From positions 62,001 through 126,000 of the forward strand of contig JAGVSM010003594.1 of NCBI GenBank assembly GCA_022494885.1: 64,000 nt of DNA, in the 5' to 3' direction. The position numbers were made by a program, and so were the translations under genes. The notes under the pieces were generated by a model. That model saw nothing but the letters and a program-made list of their open reading frames with translations, did not search any database and had not been told where the DNA came from. Positions 53,226 through 62,989 of this stretch are shown here, in pieces. How positions within the stretch are numbered: the first letter of the stretch is position 1; each line of letters begins with the position of its first letter. The stretch is from Micrasema longulum. Lineage: Eukaryota > Arthropoda > Insecta > Trichoptera > Brachycentridae.

Positions 53226-53409
53226 TCAAAAAAGTGTACAGAGGATGCTATGAATTCCATGGCTTAGATCTAAAAGGGCCAATATCGTGAATCGCAATAA
53301 CACAGAAGAGTAATTTTTCAGACATTTTATGGCGTTTTATGTAGGTGAAATAATTCAATAAAATGAATCTAACCCACATCAATAAAAGTTTCAGGTTTTT
53401 AACTTCACA

Positions 53410-53950
53410 AGCAATAACAATTTCTACAGGACTCATATTGACCATGTCGAGTCTGCCCAACACCGTTTTCTAAGAAAAGTGGCATGGTTGCTCGGATTAC
53501 AAAGGGGTTATTATTCCTATTTTAAAATAAAGCAATCTCTTAGTCTGTCTTCATTGGAGAGACATAGAACTGAGATGGACCTTATATGCATTTTCAAAAT
53601 ACTTAATGCTATAAGTGATGTCCCATCTCTGTTGCAATCAATTTCTTTTCATGTTCCCAACCATGTCACCAGAATTCAAAATCTGCTATTTATAAAATCT
53701 AGAATTTGGGATAGATCTTCCGGTTTTTCGTAGATCTCTTTGCGACTAAGCAGTGGGAGTGAAGTTGGATTGGCATGGTTTAGCTTGAAGTCTTCGGTCT
53801 TTCGTTTTTATGAATAAATTGTTTACAATTATTCCTTTGCCCTTGTTTGTCTTTGCTAAATAGTTTTATGTCCTTTTTGTTCAGTTTTTTTACATTTATG
53901 TTTCTTCATGTAACTGTTGTAATTGGCTTAGGCCGTATATATAATAAATA
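53410..53950 (+). mobile_element. Jockey/R1-like LINE relic (family J2)
   Basis: F-Y-R-T-H-I-D-H-V-E-S-A-Q-H-R-F-L-R-K-V-A-W-L-L-G, S-L-E-R-H-R-T-E-M-D-L-I-C-I-F-K-I-L-N-A-I-S-D-V-P-S-L-L, F-H-V-P-N-H-V-T-R. A deletion after 53700 removes about 100 bp compared with 14540-14640. The 3' UTR ends GGCCGTATATATAATAAATA. Confidence 0.75.
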
Positions 53951-53954
53951 AATT

Positions 53955-54100
53955 ACAGATGGAATTTTTTAAGAAATATAGATGTTTAAATATAGGCAGA
54001 ATGGTAAATGTTACACAGTGTGTAAAGTAGTCACTCAAACCAGCCAATTACAGGTCATAAGCCCTGTAGATCCTGCCATCTCTATTGTAATATGTTAATA
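53955..54100 (-). mobile_element. H1 fragment, right arm
   Basis: TAGATGTTTAAATATAGGCA, GTTACACAGTGTGTAAAGTA, TTACAGGTCATAAGCCCTGT and CCATCTCTATTGTAATATGT, directly after the J2 tail. Confidence 0.65.
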
Positions 54101-54109
54101 CAATGATGA

Positions 54110-54610
54110 CTTGCTTCATCGGCCGTTGCTCTATATTTCAGGTAGAATCATTGCAGGTGTATGTGTCATCGATCAATGGACTAAATCAGTAAATCTAGAG
54201 ACGTGCGACGGCCGTCCGACCGCCATCCGACAGTCGTGTACCAGTTATCCGGCAGTTTTGTCGTATCCGTACCACGCTGATAACCCCCGTAAATATTACG
54301 CGATATGTATAAAAAACGTAAAACTTTCACATCTCCCATAGATTGGATAGTAACATTAAATGAAACAACTATTGGTCTTATGGCTTCGGGCGTCATAACT
54401 ACTTTTTGCACTCGACTATATTTCTTTATTTTCAAATCTATTCGCAGTTTTGCGGCTAATCAGAGAGGGGAGAAAAATCAAAATGAACTTTCTTATTTTT
54501 TCATGTATTATATTTACTTATAATTTAAATTACTATTGATGTCTGCATTATTATTATTTGATATCTGGTCTCTACTCAAAGTATAATATGATGTTCACAA
54601 ATAACCTCCA
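54110..54610. other. No recognised feature
   Basis: Three overlapping frames (54111-54341, 54305-54523, minus 54435-54181). None shows a domain. 54200-54300 is relatively GC-rich. Confidence 0.3.
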
Positions 54611-54614
54611 GGCT

Positions 54615-54840
54615 TGATGAGGACGACGGGAACGCTTTGCCAAGAAGGCAAGTGTTGTTAAGAGGAAAGGCGGTCTGAATTTTATTCGGTCGAAGCTAAA
54701 CTGGCAGTGCACAATGGAATTTTAGCCCCAACACTTATGTATGGAAGTGAAACATGAAAATGGCAGAGGAAGGATGAAAGTCGAGTGAACTCGTTTGAGA
54801 TGCGATCTCGAATTATGAAATCAGGCGAGAGTGTAAATCT
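54615..54840 (+). mobile_element. RTE LINE relic
   Basis: E-A-K-L-A-V-H-N-G-I-L-A-P-T-L-M-Y-G-S-E-T, W-Q-R-K-D-E-S-R-V-N-S-F-E-M-R-S. It matches the centre of 9743-10482 with one stop at 54756. Confidence 0.7.
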
Positions 54841-54849
54841 GATATAAAT

Positions 54850-55325
54850 ATATATATATATACTTGGATAATTTAAACAGCGCCGTTTTTGTGAAAATCA
54901 CCTCAAGGGAGCTGTACAATAAATAAATATCCCATCACGTCTTGCAGCTACAGAGCGCATGCACGGTTAGGATTCTTGTTCCTCGTCTCCAATTATGATA
55001 TACAGGAGCTAGATTACAGCACGTCTTGCAGCTACATAGCGCATAGACAATAAAAAATCTAGCCCCTATTTACATTTTCTATTTTTTATATTTGACAATA
55101 AAGTTTAGAGATTAAGTGATATTTAAAAAAATAAATAAACAAATTTATAAAAATAGAAGTTAGATGACAACAAGTATTGCAGCTACTGAGCGCATGGACG
55201 GTTGGAATTTCATACCTAATTTACTTAATTAGGATATTTGATAATTGATAACATTTACCTATTGAAGCTAGATTGCTAATCGTCTTGCAGCTACAAAACG
55301 CATGGACGAGTGAAATTCTGGAAAC
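54850..55325. repeat. Tandem repeat array 2 beside an L2-like 3' end
   Basis: CTTGGATAATTTAAACAGCG and TCACCTCAAGGGAGCTGTAC precede four units (about 54940, 55020, 55175, 55285) with GTCTTGCAGCTACAGAGCGC-like cores. Collinear with array 1. Confidence 0.7.
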
Positions 55326-55365
55326 TTAAAATTATCAATAATATTACAAAAACAAACATTGATAA

Positions 55366-55520
55366 GACTAAAAAGGGGTTTCTGAGATGGTTTGGTCATG
55401 TAGAACGAATCGATGACAAAATAATGATAAAACAGGTATAAATGGCCAGAACGAACGGTAACGTGGGACGAGGACGACCAAGAAAGACGTGACACGATCA
55501 GCAAACCAAAAGCATAAGTC
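55366..55520 (+). mobile_element. RTE LINE relic
   Basis: K-G-F-L-R-W-F-G-H-V-E-R-I-D-D-K and G-R-G-R-P-R-K-T match the RTE W-F-G-H-V-E-R-M ... G-R-P-R-K blocks. Truncated. Confidence 0.65.
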
Positions 55521-55770
55521 TTCTTTAACTATAACGAGCGTCTCGAGGATGCGGCGGTGGACCTGGCTTGACACGTGCTGCGCATGCCTCAGGAGAACCT
55601 AAACCGTTGCCTCTTCTTGAAACCTGCGGGCTTACGCCGTCTTGGAAGGCCGTCGATGACGATCTTTTGACTTTATTCAGCGAAACTAAAGGGCGCTGAA
55701 TTAACGTGAGAGGAGGTGCCAGTGCTGGCTGGCGAAAGGGTCTCCTGGAGGCAACTGGTGATGTCCACAT
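55520..55770 (+). mobile_element. LINE RT C-terminus relic (GRP family)
   Basis: R-R-W-T-W-L-like block (55545 on), G-R-(P)-S-M-T-I-F-x-L-Y-S-A-K-L region (55650 on) and GGAGGCAACTGGTGATGTCC at the end. Near-identical in DNA to 26410-26665. Cut by an H1 fragment. Confidence 0.6.
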
Positions 55771-55771
55771 C

Positions 55772-55890
55772 CAATCTTACACAATGTGTAAAGTAGCAAC
55801 TTAAACCATGCAATGACAGGTCATAAGTCCTGTGGATGCCTAGACTTCTATATTACCTTCTCAAAAATGTTCTTAATCTTTGTTGTTATA
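55772..55890 (-). mobile_element. H1 fragment, right arm
   Basis: TTACACAATGTGTAAAGTAG, TGACAGGTCATAAGTCCTGT, GATGCCTAGACTTCTATATT, TTCTTAATCTTTGTTG. Confidence 0.65.
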
Positions 55891-55909
55891 TTAAAAAAAA
55901 ATGTCACTA

Positions 55910-55990
55910 CATTTGTTGGTTTTTGTTGGTGTACCCATGTAGTGCCCTATGCACCATTCGATGCGGAAAAGGGAACGATGATGTTAAATA
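55910..55990 (+). mobile_element. SINE A 3' body scrap
   Basis: TTGGTGTACCCATGTAGTGC, CCTATGCACCATTCGATGCG and GGGAACGATGATGTTAAAT match the SINE A 3' end. Confidence 0.5.
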
Positions 55991-56184
55991 TTTATTTTTT
56001 ACAAGTAGTGTAGGATTAGTTTTTTTACATTATGTATTACCGTATTTATTAGACCATCAGACGCTCTTTTTACTCTGAAAATTCAAACGAAAAGTGGGAT
56101 GTGTTTTTTTTAATTATTATTTACAAACATAAATTCAAGACGTACATATTATAAAAAGAAAAAAATACATCAAAGAGACTCATG

Positions 56185-56640
56185 TCAAAATAGTAGGAGA
56201 ATCCTGCTCCGGAAAACCACTTCGGATACATGGAACAGATCAACATCCAGAGCGATGTTGTTCAGCATAGCGGTAGCCCTTCCAACGGGCAGGGCGGTCC
56301 TGTATATCGGAATATGAAACAATCTATGCTGACGCTGTCTTAGGTAATTATCAGGAACATACAAACCAATGCTCATCATAATCTCAGGATTATCGCCCAT
56401 TCCGCGCAACAATGGATAAAAATGTGTAGTCAAATACAACTTCCTTCTAGTCTCTAAACTGTTGAAGCCAAGCATACCCTGGAGAAACTCAGTCGGGTAG
56501 AGCCAAGGATAACACCTGCACTTATATAGAGATATCTCAGAAACTTTTTTAGATTTTCTCTATCATAAGAGAGCTTATGGTTCGATGCGTTTTGTCGTTC
56601 GTTAAATACCGTAAATAAATTAATTATCAACAAAATAAAA
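56185..56640 (-). mobile_element. Jockey/R1-like LINE relic (family J3)
   Basis: Frame 56475-56185: M-L-G-F-N-S-L-E-T-R-R-K-L-Y-L-T-T-H-F-Y-P-L-L-R-G, I-G-L-Y-V-P-D-N-Y-L-R-Q-R-Q-H-R-L-F-H-I-P. An upstream frame (56600-56490) has K-K-F-L-R-Y-L-Y-I, the L-R-Y-L-Y block before it. A frameshift near 56480 separates them. Confidence 0.75.
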
Positions 56641-56672
56641 ATGAAGGTGGTTCTACAATGCAATATTTTAAT

Positions 56673-57327
56673 TATTTATTTTTTTTGGTATGTGTATTTT
56701 TGTACATACACAAATCTGGATTTCTCCCGAGGGGGAGTAGGTATATATTTTTTTATCAATATTCCTACAGAGATGAGGTAGAGTTTTTTCGAATTCAGGA
56801 TTATCGATATTCGAGCGTTTACAGGGCTTATGACCTGTCATTGGCTGGGAATATTGATAAAAAATATATACCTACTCCCCCTCGGGAGAAATCCAGATTT
56901 GTGTATGTACAAAAATACACATACCAAAAAAATAATGTTGTGTAATAAGATCTGGTCAAAATATAAGTATAAATAAATTGCAGAATCATCTGCAGGCGAT
57001 TACTAGTACTTAATTTAACTCGGAAGAGTCTTAAATATATAAAATAAAAGTAATATGCTAATTAAAAATACTTAACTTCAATATCAATACATAGATGGTG
57101 CTCCAACACGCTAGTGAATGCTTTCTCATTTAATAAGATATATACAAGAATCAAAATGATACCAATGTCGATATTCGCTAATAAGCGGAATGGGGAATGT
57201 TGTTAAAACGTAAAGTGGCCACTCAACCCAGCCAATGACAGGTCATAAGCCCTGTAAACGCTCGAATATCGATAATCCTGAATTTGAAAAAATTCTACCT
57301 CATCTCTGTAGGAATATTGATAAAAAA
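56673..57327. mobile_element. H1-variant palindromic element, 12-bp target duplication
   Basis: CAATATTTTAAT flanks at 56661-56672 and 57328-57339. Inside, arms 56681-56765 and 56848-56932 are near-perfect inverted copies (CACAAATCTGGATTTCTCCC and its complement) around the H1 core ACAGGGCTTATGACCTGTCA. A second inverted H1 core at 57205-57260 (AAAGTGGCCACTCAACCCAG) and the end TAGGAATATTGATAAAAAA follow. Confidence 0.75.
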
Positions 57328-57364
57328 CAATATTTTAATGTTTCAGTACTGAATGATCAGGTTA

Positions 57365-57475
57365 GCTTCCTTGTAACAAAAATGATCTAGATACGCTGCA
57401 ATTGGATCGCTAATACAGTAACCTATGCACCACTAGGTGCAAATAGTGGAATGATGACGACATATTTGAAAAATA
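57365..57475 (+). mobile_element. SINE A 3' body scrap
   Basis: CTTGTAACAAAAATGATCTA, ATACAGTAACCTATGCACCA, GGTGCAAATAGTGGAATGAT. No head. Confidence 0.5.
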
Positions 57476-57479
57476 TTTT

Positions 57480-57805
57480 ATCACCTGCGATTACAATCAT
57501 TTTTGTTAAGTAAACGCCACGTAATCGAGATGTTCCGAGTTCAACACACCGCGCGACGTGCGGATTTCACAAGGTGCCAAGTTCACTCGAGCTCCTTGTG
57601 ATGTGATACAAATGTGCCACAAGCGAGCACCGGGTGCTATATTCGGCACTTACTTTCTTTTCAGCGGGGTCGACGAAAGCAGAAGAGAAATTCTGCAAGA
57701 CAAACGAGTATTCGAAGTTCGATGACATTGTGACAAAACTGATGACTTAATTCGCAGGATCGTTGTTTGTGCGTTGATTCACTGACAGATAATCAGCGGT
57801 GGGAG
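57480..57805. other. GC-richer unexplained segment
   Basis: No repeat partner found in the window and no long frame; contains CACACCGCGCGACGTGCGGA and GTTCACTCGAGCTCCTTGTG. Confidence 0.25.
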
Positions 57806-57811
57806 ACTTTT

Positions 57812-57880
57812 TATTCAACAATGTTTTGAGTATGTTCAAATGTTTGCAGACTGGCTGGATTTCCTCCCTAGGGGCCACAT
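57812..57880 (+). mobile_element. H1 outer end fragment
   Basis: CAACAATGTTTTGAGTATGT, GCAGACTGGCTGGATTTCCT, CCCTAGGGG. Confidence 0.65.
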
Positions 57881-57884
57881 GAAC

Positions 57885-58635
57885 TGAAGTACTCTCTTAT
57901 GATAGAGAAAATCCAAAAGAAGTTTCTGAGATATCTCTACATGAGAGAGTGCGGGTATTATATATCTGTGTAGAATTTATATTACATTACATATTACTTT
58001 TTTTTTTTTTTTGCACCACAACAGGCCAGGAGGCCTAATTACAGTGGTAAATTACATCACAGAGCACCCAGGCTTGAGAAAAATCACATTTTAATTTTTG
58101 TGTTCTCACCGGAAATCGAACCCGGAACCTTCCGTGCGTGAGTCAAGCGTCTTGACCACTACACCACGGAGGCCGCCCGGCTGGCTCTACCCGACCGAGT
58201 TTCTCCAGGGTATGCTTGGCTACAACAGTTTAGAGACTAGAAGGAATGTGTATTTGACCACACATTTTTATCGATTGTTGCGCGGTATGATCGATAATTC
58301 TGAAATTATGATGAGCATTGGTTTGTATGTTCTGATAATTACCTAAGACAGCGTCAGCATAGATTGTTTCATATTCCGATATTCAGGACCAACCTGCCTA
58401 TGGTTATGCCTGTTGGAAAAGCTACCGCTATGCTGAACAACATCGCTCTGGATATCGATCTGTTCCATGTATCCGAAGGGGTTTTCCGGAGCAGGATTCT
58501 TCGACTACTTTGACATGAGTCTCTTTCGTGTATTTTTTTTTCTTTTTTAATAATATGTACGTATTGAATATATTTTTGTAATGTTTATGTTATATTTGAA
58601 ATAAATAAATTGAATTGAATTGAATTGAAAAAAAA
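57885..58635 (+). mobile_element. Jockey/R1-like LINE relic (family J3), split by SINE C
   Basis: I-E-K-I-Q-K-K-F-L-R-Y-L-Y-M (57903 on), then after SINE C L-Y-P-T-E-F-L-Q-G-M-L-G-Y-N-S-L-E-T-R-R-N, I-G-L-Y-V, and after a frameshift near 58335 Q-R-L-F-H-I-P-I-F-R-T-N-L-P and L-D-I-D-L-F-H-V-S-E-G, stop at 58511. The tail is AATAAATAAA(TTGAA)n at 58600-58628. Confidence 0.8.
57990..58178 (-). mobile_element. SINE C, full copy
   Basis: Minus-strand head GCGGCCTCCGTGGTGTAGTG and GGTTCCGGGTTCGATTTCCG, body AAAATGTGATTTTTCTCAAG, CAGAGCACC-complement and GGCCTCCTGGCCTGTTGTGG, A tail (T run at 57990-58012). About 190 bp. It interrupts the J3 LINE. Confidence 0.85.
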
Positions 58636-58647
58636 TTTAGATTTAAA

Positions 58648-58712
58648 TTGGTTGCAACAGAGAGGGAAAACATTTTCGATAAGGGAATATGGAAGTCTAG
58701 ACATTTACATTT
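58648..58712 (+). mobile_element. H1 fragment
   Basis: GGTTGCAACAGAGAGGGAAA, GATAAGGGAATATGGAAGTC, TAGACATTTACAT. Confidence 0.6.
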
Positions 58713-58852
58713 ACACCTATTTGTTTATAAATTTGTATAAACCAATTTACCTTTTTTTTAAATTAATTTAAAAAATTTAAAAAAAGCTAATAAAAAAAAA
58801 AAGTGGTTTGTACAAATTTATAAACAAATAAGTGTAAAATGTAATACCACAA
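58705..58852. repeat. H5 inverted repeat
   Basis: ACACCTATTTGTTTATAAAT with TTGTATAAACCA, and the inverted TGGTTTGTACAAATTTATAA with ACAAATAAGTGT, form arms of about 40 bp around an A/T-rich loop of about 60 bp. Mobility not shown. Confidence 0.6.
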
Positions 58853-58859
58853 AGTGAAA

Positions 58860-59255
58860 AATGTTTTTGATAATAATAATATATTTGCATTTACATTTAC
58901 TGGCCTTGACTATCACCTGGGGGCGTTTTGGTGCTCCAGAGAGTAGCAACTAACGTTTCCTATAACTGTCGACATAAAGAGGTTTGAAATGGGTGAAGGG
59001 TTTATTTATTTATTTTATTTATATTTCCCTATGTCTCTACCTTGTAGAGGATGAGGGGTGGTTTTAGAGAGACAGTGAAATTGACATTAAAAGTTGTAAA
59101 TGTAAATATTTGTTCGCGCTTTTCCTTACTGAATTTAGTTAGTAAAAGATGAAATATCAATTCGTAATGAAAAAAAAAACTGCTTGTTTGTATGAGTGAA
59201 TCCGAAGAAAGACATTTAGTCTTTAAAACGGATTAGGGTATGTGGTGGATGCTTT
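58860..59255. other. No recognised feature
   Basis: Nothing recognised. A LINE-tail-like TTTATTTATTTTATTTATAT lies at 59003. Confidence 0.3.
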
Positions 59256-59257
59256 CA

Positions 59258-59395
59258 ATAGACATTTACAGGGCTTATGACCTGTCATTGGCTAGTTTAA
59301 GTGGTCATTTTACAGACTGTGTAACGTTCACCATTCTGTCTATGTTTAAACATCCATATTTACTCAATTCTTCCTCGTTTGTAAAGTGTAAAAAT
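59258..59395 (+). mobile_element. H1 fragment, left arm
   Basis: AGACATTTACAGGGCTTATG, ACCTGTCATTGGCTAGTTTA, GACTGTGTAACGTTCACCAT, CTATGTTTAAACATCCATAT. Confidence 0.7.
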
Positions 59396-59954
59396 AATAG
59401 ATGACCCCCACATTTTATTCACCTTCCACATTCTATTCTATGTTAGGGATACGTTTTTTTTGAATTGTGTTTTCATTTGAGTAAACCAAAATAAACAAAT
59501 AAAATAACTCTAGAGAGAGATAGTATAATAAATCCTTTTGTCATATGCACATATATTTACTTTTTCTTGAACTATGTATTTTGTTTTTACTAGGAATTTT
59601 ATTGGGTTTTTAATATATTTTTATTATATCTTTTAGGATTTTTTTTATTTTACAACATTTTTTACTATGTTTTTGCTATTTATTTTACTATGTTTTCACA
59701 ACCTTTTTACCATAATTTCATTGTTTTTATGTATTGATTACTGTTTTTAAATACTTTTTGACTAGCTAAAAACACGGTAATTAACCATAGTTATATCATC
59801 AAAGCAATTTTGTATACATATATTATTTTATGAATGGAATATGGTAATAAATAAATAAAAAGCCAAAGATTTTAGCTTTTTTTTTATTTAAAAATATTTA
59901 TTTTGGAAAAATAGACAAATATACCCCTTTACCATCACACCACTACTTGACGTT

Positions 59955-60150
59955 TATTTATTTATTTAATCAATTTTAATTTTAATTTTAGGTAATGCTT
60001 TTTTTCTATGTAAACACCTCATTGGGTACAACCGGCATCGAGGCAATAATTAACAATCATTATTGTATGCTTCTAGTTATATTATTTAACTAATATATAC
60101 CTACACATGTTTGACCTTTCACACCAAGTGGTGCATAAGGCACTATCGTG
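59955..60150 (-). mobile_element. LINE 3' end (GGCACGGG family) and SINE A scrap
   Basis: CACCTCATTGGGTACAACCG, GCATCGAGGCAATAATTAAC is the diverged minus-strand LINE end. 60112-60145 (CCTTTCACACCAAGTGGTGC, ATAAGGCACTAT) is a SINE A 3' piece. Confidence 0.45.
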
Positions 60151-60235
60151 TCAGATGTATTGCATGTGTAGATATCGAGCCTAGAAACAAGTCACCGTCG
60201 GGGACTCTTTGACAGCTCTACACCTACAAACTCGT

Positions 60236-61080
60236 GATAATTCGGAATTTTATTTTGATGGATGTAGAAAACGAGGAAGACCGAGAAAGATATGAAATGA
60301 CTATATTCAACAAATACATAAAGATGGACTTATCAAAAATTGAGATAATCGGCGTACATTCATAAAAAGATGTAGGGTCAAAGCACCAGTAATTGACCTC
60401 CCTCCAGTAAATGACCATCGGTTAATAAAACACAATATAATAAGAATTGCTACATGTGTCCAGTCAAAAAACTTTTAACACCAGAAACTATGACAAAAGC
60501 AGTAGGCGGACACATCTTTTCGTAAGGAACAAATTTATCAGTTTTGAACTGTGAGTTGTCAAAAGGTAATAGTGCGTCTTTCCGTTATTGTTCTGAGATT
60601 GATAGTGTTTTTATAAGGAAAGGTGTGGTAAGTGTTTTATTTGATGCTATTTCTTATGCAATTATTTGAATATATTCATATTCTAATGTGTTAGGGTGTT
60701 TTATAATGTTATGATGTAACTAAATCTGAGTACTATTTTTACTGGGGTAGCTGTGGTCATTCACTGGTGATTCTGCTATTTTTTTATGGTAATGTTAATT
60801 ATAATTGTAATACTTGTATTTCAATAAAAAAGTAAAAATTCTTAAAATTATTATTAAAATTAATGTGTTTTTTATTGTTTTCTTTTATTTTTTACGCTTA
60901 AATAATGAAATTTATACCTTTAATGTGGATTTCACTACAAGATTAACCTTAAACGGTTATTCATTGGTGCTTTGACCCTATTTAGTATAGGAAACGATGT
61001 ATGTATTAAAACAAAAAAATATGTAACGTTCTATAATGTCTGCCTACCGCTACAGAATAAATGCGTGATGGTTTGTTTGA
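60236..61080 (+). mobile_element. RTE LINE relic, split by element X
   Basis: G-C-R-K-R-G-R-P-R-K-I and D-N-R-R-T-F-I-K-R-C (60262-60372) correspond to G-C-K-S-R-G-R-P-R-K and N-N-R-H-R-M-R-R-C in 9743-10482. After element X the 3' end continues from 60981 (GGAAACGATGTATGTATT) to TGCCTACCGCTACAGAATAA and GCGTGATGG(TTTG)n at 61063. Confidence 0.7.
60375..60978. mobile_element. TA-flanked element X, second copy
   Basis: GGGTCAAAGCACCAGTAATT at the left and, inverted, GGGTCAAAGCACCAATGAAT at the right, with TA at 60373-60374 and 60979-60980. It is collinear with 5736-6594 and lacks the H2 insertion. The single GTTAATTATAATTGTAATAC at about 60793 marks the unoccupied H2 site. No transposase frame. 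Confidence 0.75.
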
Positions 61081-61129
61081 AATTTAGCTATGTTAATTTG
61101 TTATTTGACAATTTATTTGCGATTTTTTT

Positions 61130-61270
61130 GCATTAAAGAAAATTTTTCTCTCACTGGAGTGTCCCGTGCCGAGATAAACATTTTATATAATTTTAAGACA
61201 TCCCTTATTAAACATAATTAAATTGTAGTTTCGAATATATATTAAACATAATTTGAACATGTATTTTTTA
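61130..61270 (-). mobile_element. LINE 3' end (GGCACGGG family)
   Basis: CTCTCACTGGAGTGTCCCGT, GCCGAGATAAACATTTTATA, GACATCCCTTATTAAACATA. Confidence 0.5.
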
Positions 61271-61484
61271 TGTTTGAAGCACTTACTTTGTGAGACATTA
61301 TCATTTGATATATTAAACTAGTTGATCAACATAAGTGGTACATAAAAACAAAGCGATTTTAGTTTAATACATGAAATAATGAGAACACATTGAACTCACA
61401 AATAAAAACGTATTTCTACGTATTCGGCCTGATCCATTCATCAATCGGTGCGCGTCCCACCTCCATTATCCATTTATTAACAGT

Positions 61485-61592
61485 GATATATGTCCTTAAG
61501 GACAATTAGTCAAAAAATTCCATTGTCCTTAAGGACAATTAGTCAAAACTATGAAAATAATAGTTTTGACTAATTGTCCTTAAGGACAATGG
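61485..61592. repeat. Perfect 33-bp-arm palindrome with GTCCTTAAGGAC
   Basis: Arms 61520-61552 and 61560-61592 are exact inverted copies around GAAAATA. Each arm contains the palindrome ATTGTCCTTAAGGACAAT. A further direct copy of TGTCCTTAAGGACAATTAGT precedes at 61490. Confidence 0.85.
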
Positions 61593-61744
61593 AAGTAGGT
61601 TGTAAGTTTTATTGAAGATGTAGACCAATCCTCTTTGACTGAAAGTTGTGTTTATTTTCTATTGCTTTCGCATAATCAGGGCGAAATGTCTAATAACTCT
61701 AGTAATTGTGTTTAGTGTCGTGGAAGGTATTGAAAAATTGATTA

Positions 61745-62325
61745 AATAATAATAACTTTTTAAATTTTAAAAAACTGTGGTAAATAATCCCTTTTCGCGC
61801 GGTGATGTAACATCGTGTTACCACTAGTAAAAGACAGAATATTATTAAGTTCAGACATTTGAAGAAGAAAAAAAATACAAACTGTTTAATAATTCTTTTT
61901 TAATTACTTATATAAATAAACATAATACAGCCCTGTTATATCAAAATAAATTCAAAATCATAAATACGCCGTTCATATTACGCGCGTGCGCCCCCCGTGA
62001 CTCTTTAACCGATTGAATCTGTTTTACACAACACCCGCCACAGAACAGCGTCTCTGTCTTCCTTGTGATGAATTCTATCTTCGTGCTCTCCAGATACAGA
62101 TGTGTCGCTGAATTAGCGGACATTCATTCTTCGCGTAGCAAGAATAAACATTTTTTGTAATAACATACAGCATAGTTATACAAATTTTACTTTCCAAATC
62201 CGGTGTGAAAATGTCCATTTGAAGATTTAAAAAATTGTGACTTCATCATTTAAAAAAATAAGAGAGACATATCGATTCTTGAATCCGATGTCGCCCAGTG
62301 TGACATCACAGCCACACAAGAGTTA
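61745..62325 (+). mobile_element. Repeat W, uninterrupted copy
   Basis: CTGTGGTAAATAATCCCTTT, GCGCGGTGATGTAACATCGT, ACGCGCGTGCGCCCCCCGTG, CAGCGTCTCTGTCTTCCTTG, GTGTCGCTGAATTAGCGGAC, AAATGTCCATTTGAAGATTT, GTGACATCACAGCCACACAA. Collinear with both split copies at 2095-2815 and 29695-30690. No coding frame, ends not resolved. Confidence 0.65.
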
Positions 62326-62685
62326 AATAAAATATTTTCACTATGCTGGGCAGATTTTTTCAGCCTTTATTTTATCTCGATTGAAATAATAATTACTACA
62401 TGTGGCGAATCGGATATTAATGTGATTTCTAATTCGCAAATTGCGAACGATTTGAAAGTAGCAGGTATGAATAGATACCTGCTAATTCTAACTCAAACTA
62501 GTCTCCTGATCACACGGGCGAAAGAAAGTTATATGTTGGCCGAACGAGGTCATTGTCATGGAGAATCGTGAAAACTTACCTCTAGGGGTCAAGAAACTGA
62601 TTGAAAAAAAACGAATCCATGATATCACAGGACATTTCTGCAAACAGTGAAATTCAACCTACATTCAAACTGCTTCTTCTTTTGC
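62326..62685. other. No recognised feature
   Basis: No motif or repeat partner seen. Confidence 0.3.
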
Positions 62686-62955
62686 CGCTCCTACCGGAGG
62701 TTGACGACCATCTTTATGAATTCATCACGACCCTGGGCCAATTTTATCAGCGCTGCTGCATCCGGCACACCGAACCACTGTCTGAGATTTCTGAGCCATG
62801 ATGCTCTTTTCCGTCCCATACCCCGCCTGGCTTCTATCTTTCCCTTCATAATAAGTTGGAGAAGGGCTTACTTCTCATTGCGGAAGATGTGGCCAAAGTA
62901 CGAGGCTTTTCTTCTTCTGACAGTGGTCAGACACTCCTTATCTTGGTTCATAATT
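62686..62955 (-). mobile_element. Non-LTR RT C-terminus relic
   Basis: Minus strand: L-T-T-V-R-R-R-K-A-S-Y-F-G-H-I-F-R-N-E, A-R-R-G-M-G-R-K-R-A-S-W-L-R-N-L-R-Q-W-F-G, A-x-x-R-D-E-F-I-K-M-V-V-N-L-R then stop at about 62702. The F-G-H-x-x-R ... G-R-K-x-x-S-W-L-x-N-x-R-x-W order is the end of an endonuclease-type LINE polyprotein. One stop near 62875. The overlapping plus frame of 112 residues is a shadow. Confidence 0.65.
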
Positions 62956-62989
62956 TTATTTCTTTATTTAACATGTTTGACATAATTTT

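Noticed and set aside
62647..62985. 112-residue plus-strand frame
   Set aside because: Shadow of the minus-strand RT C-terminus at 62686-62955.
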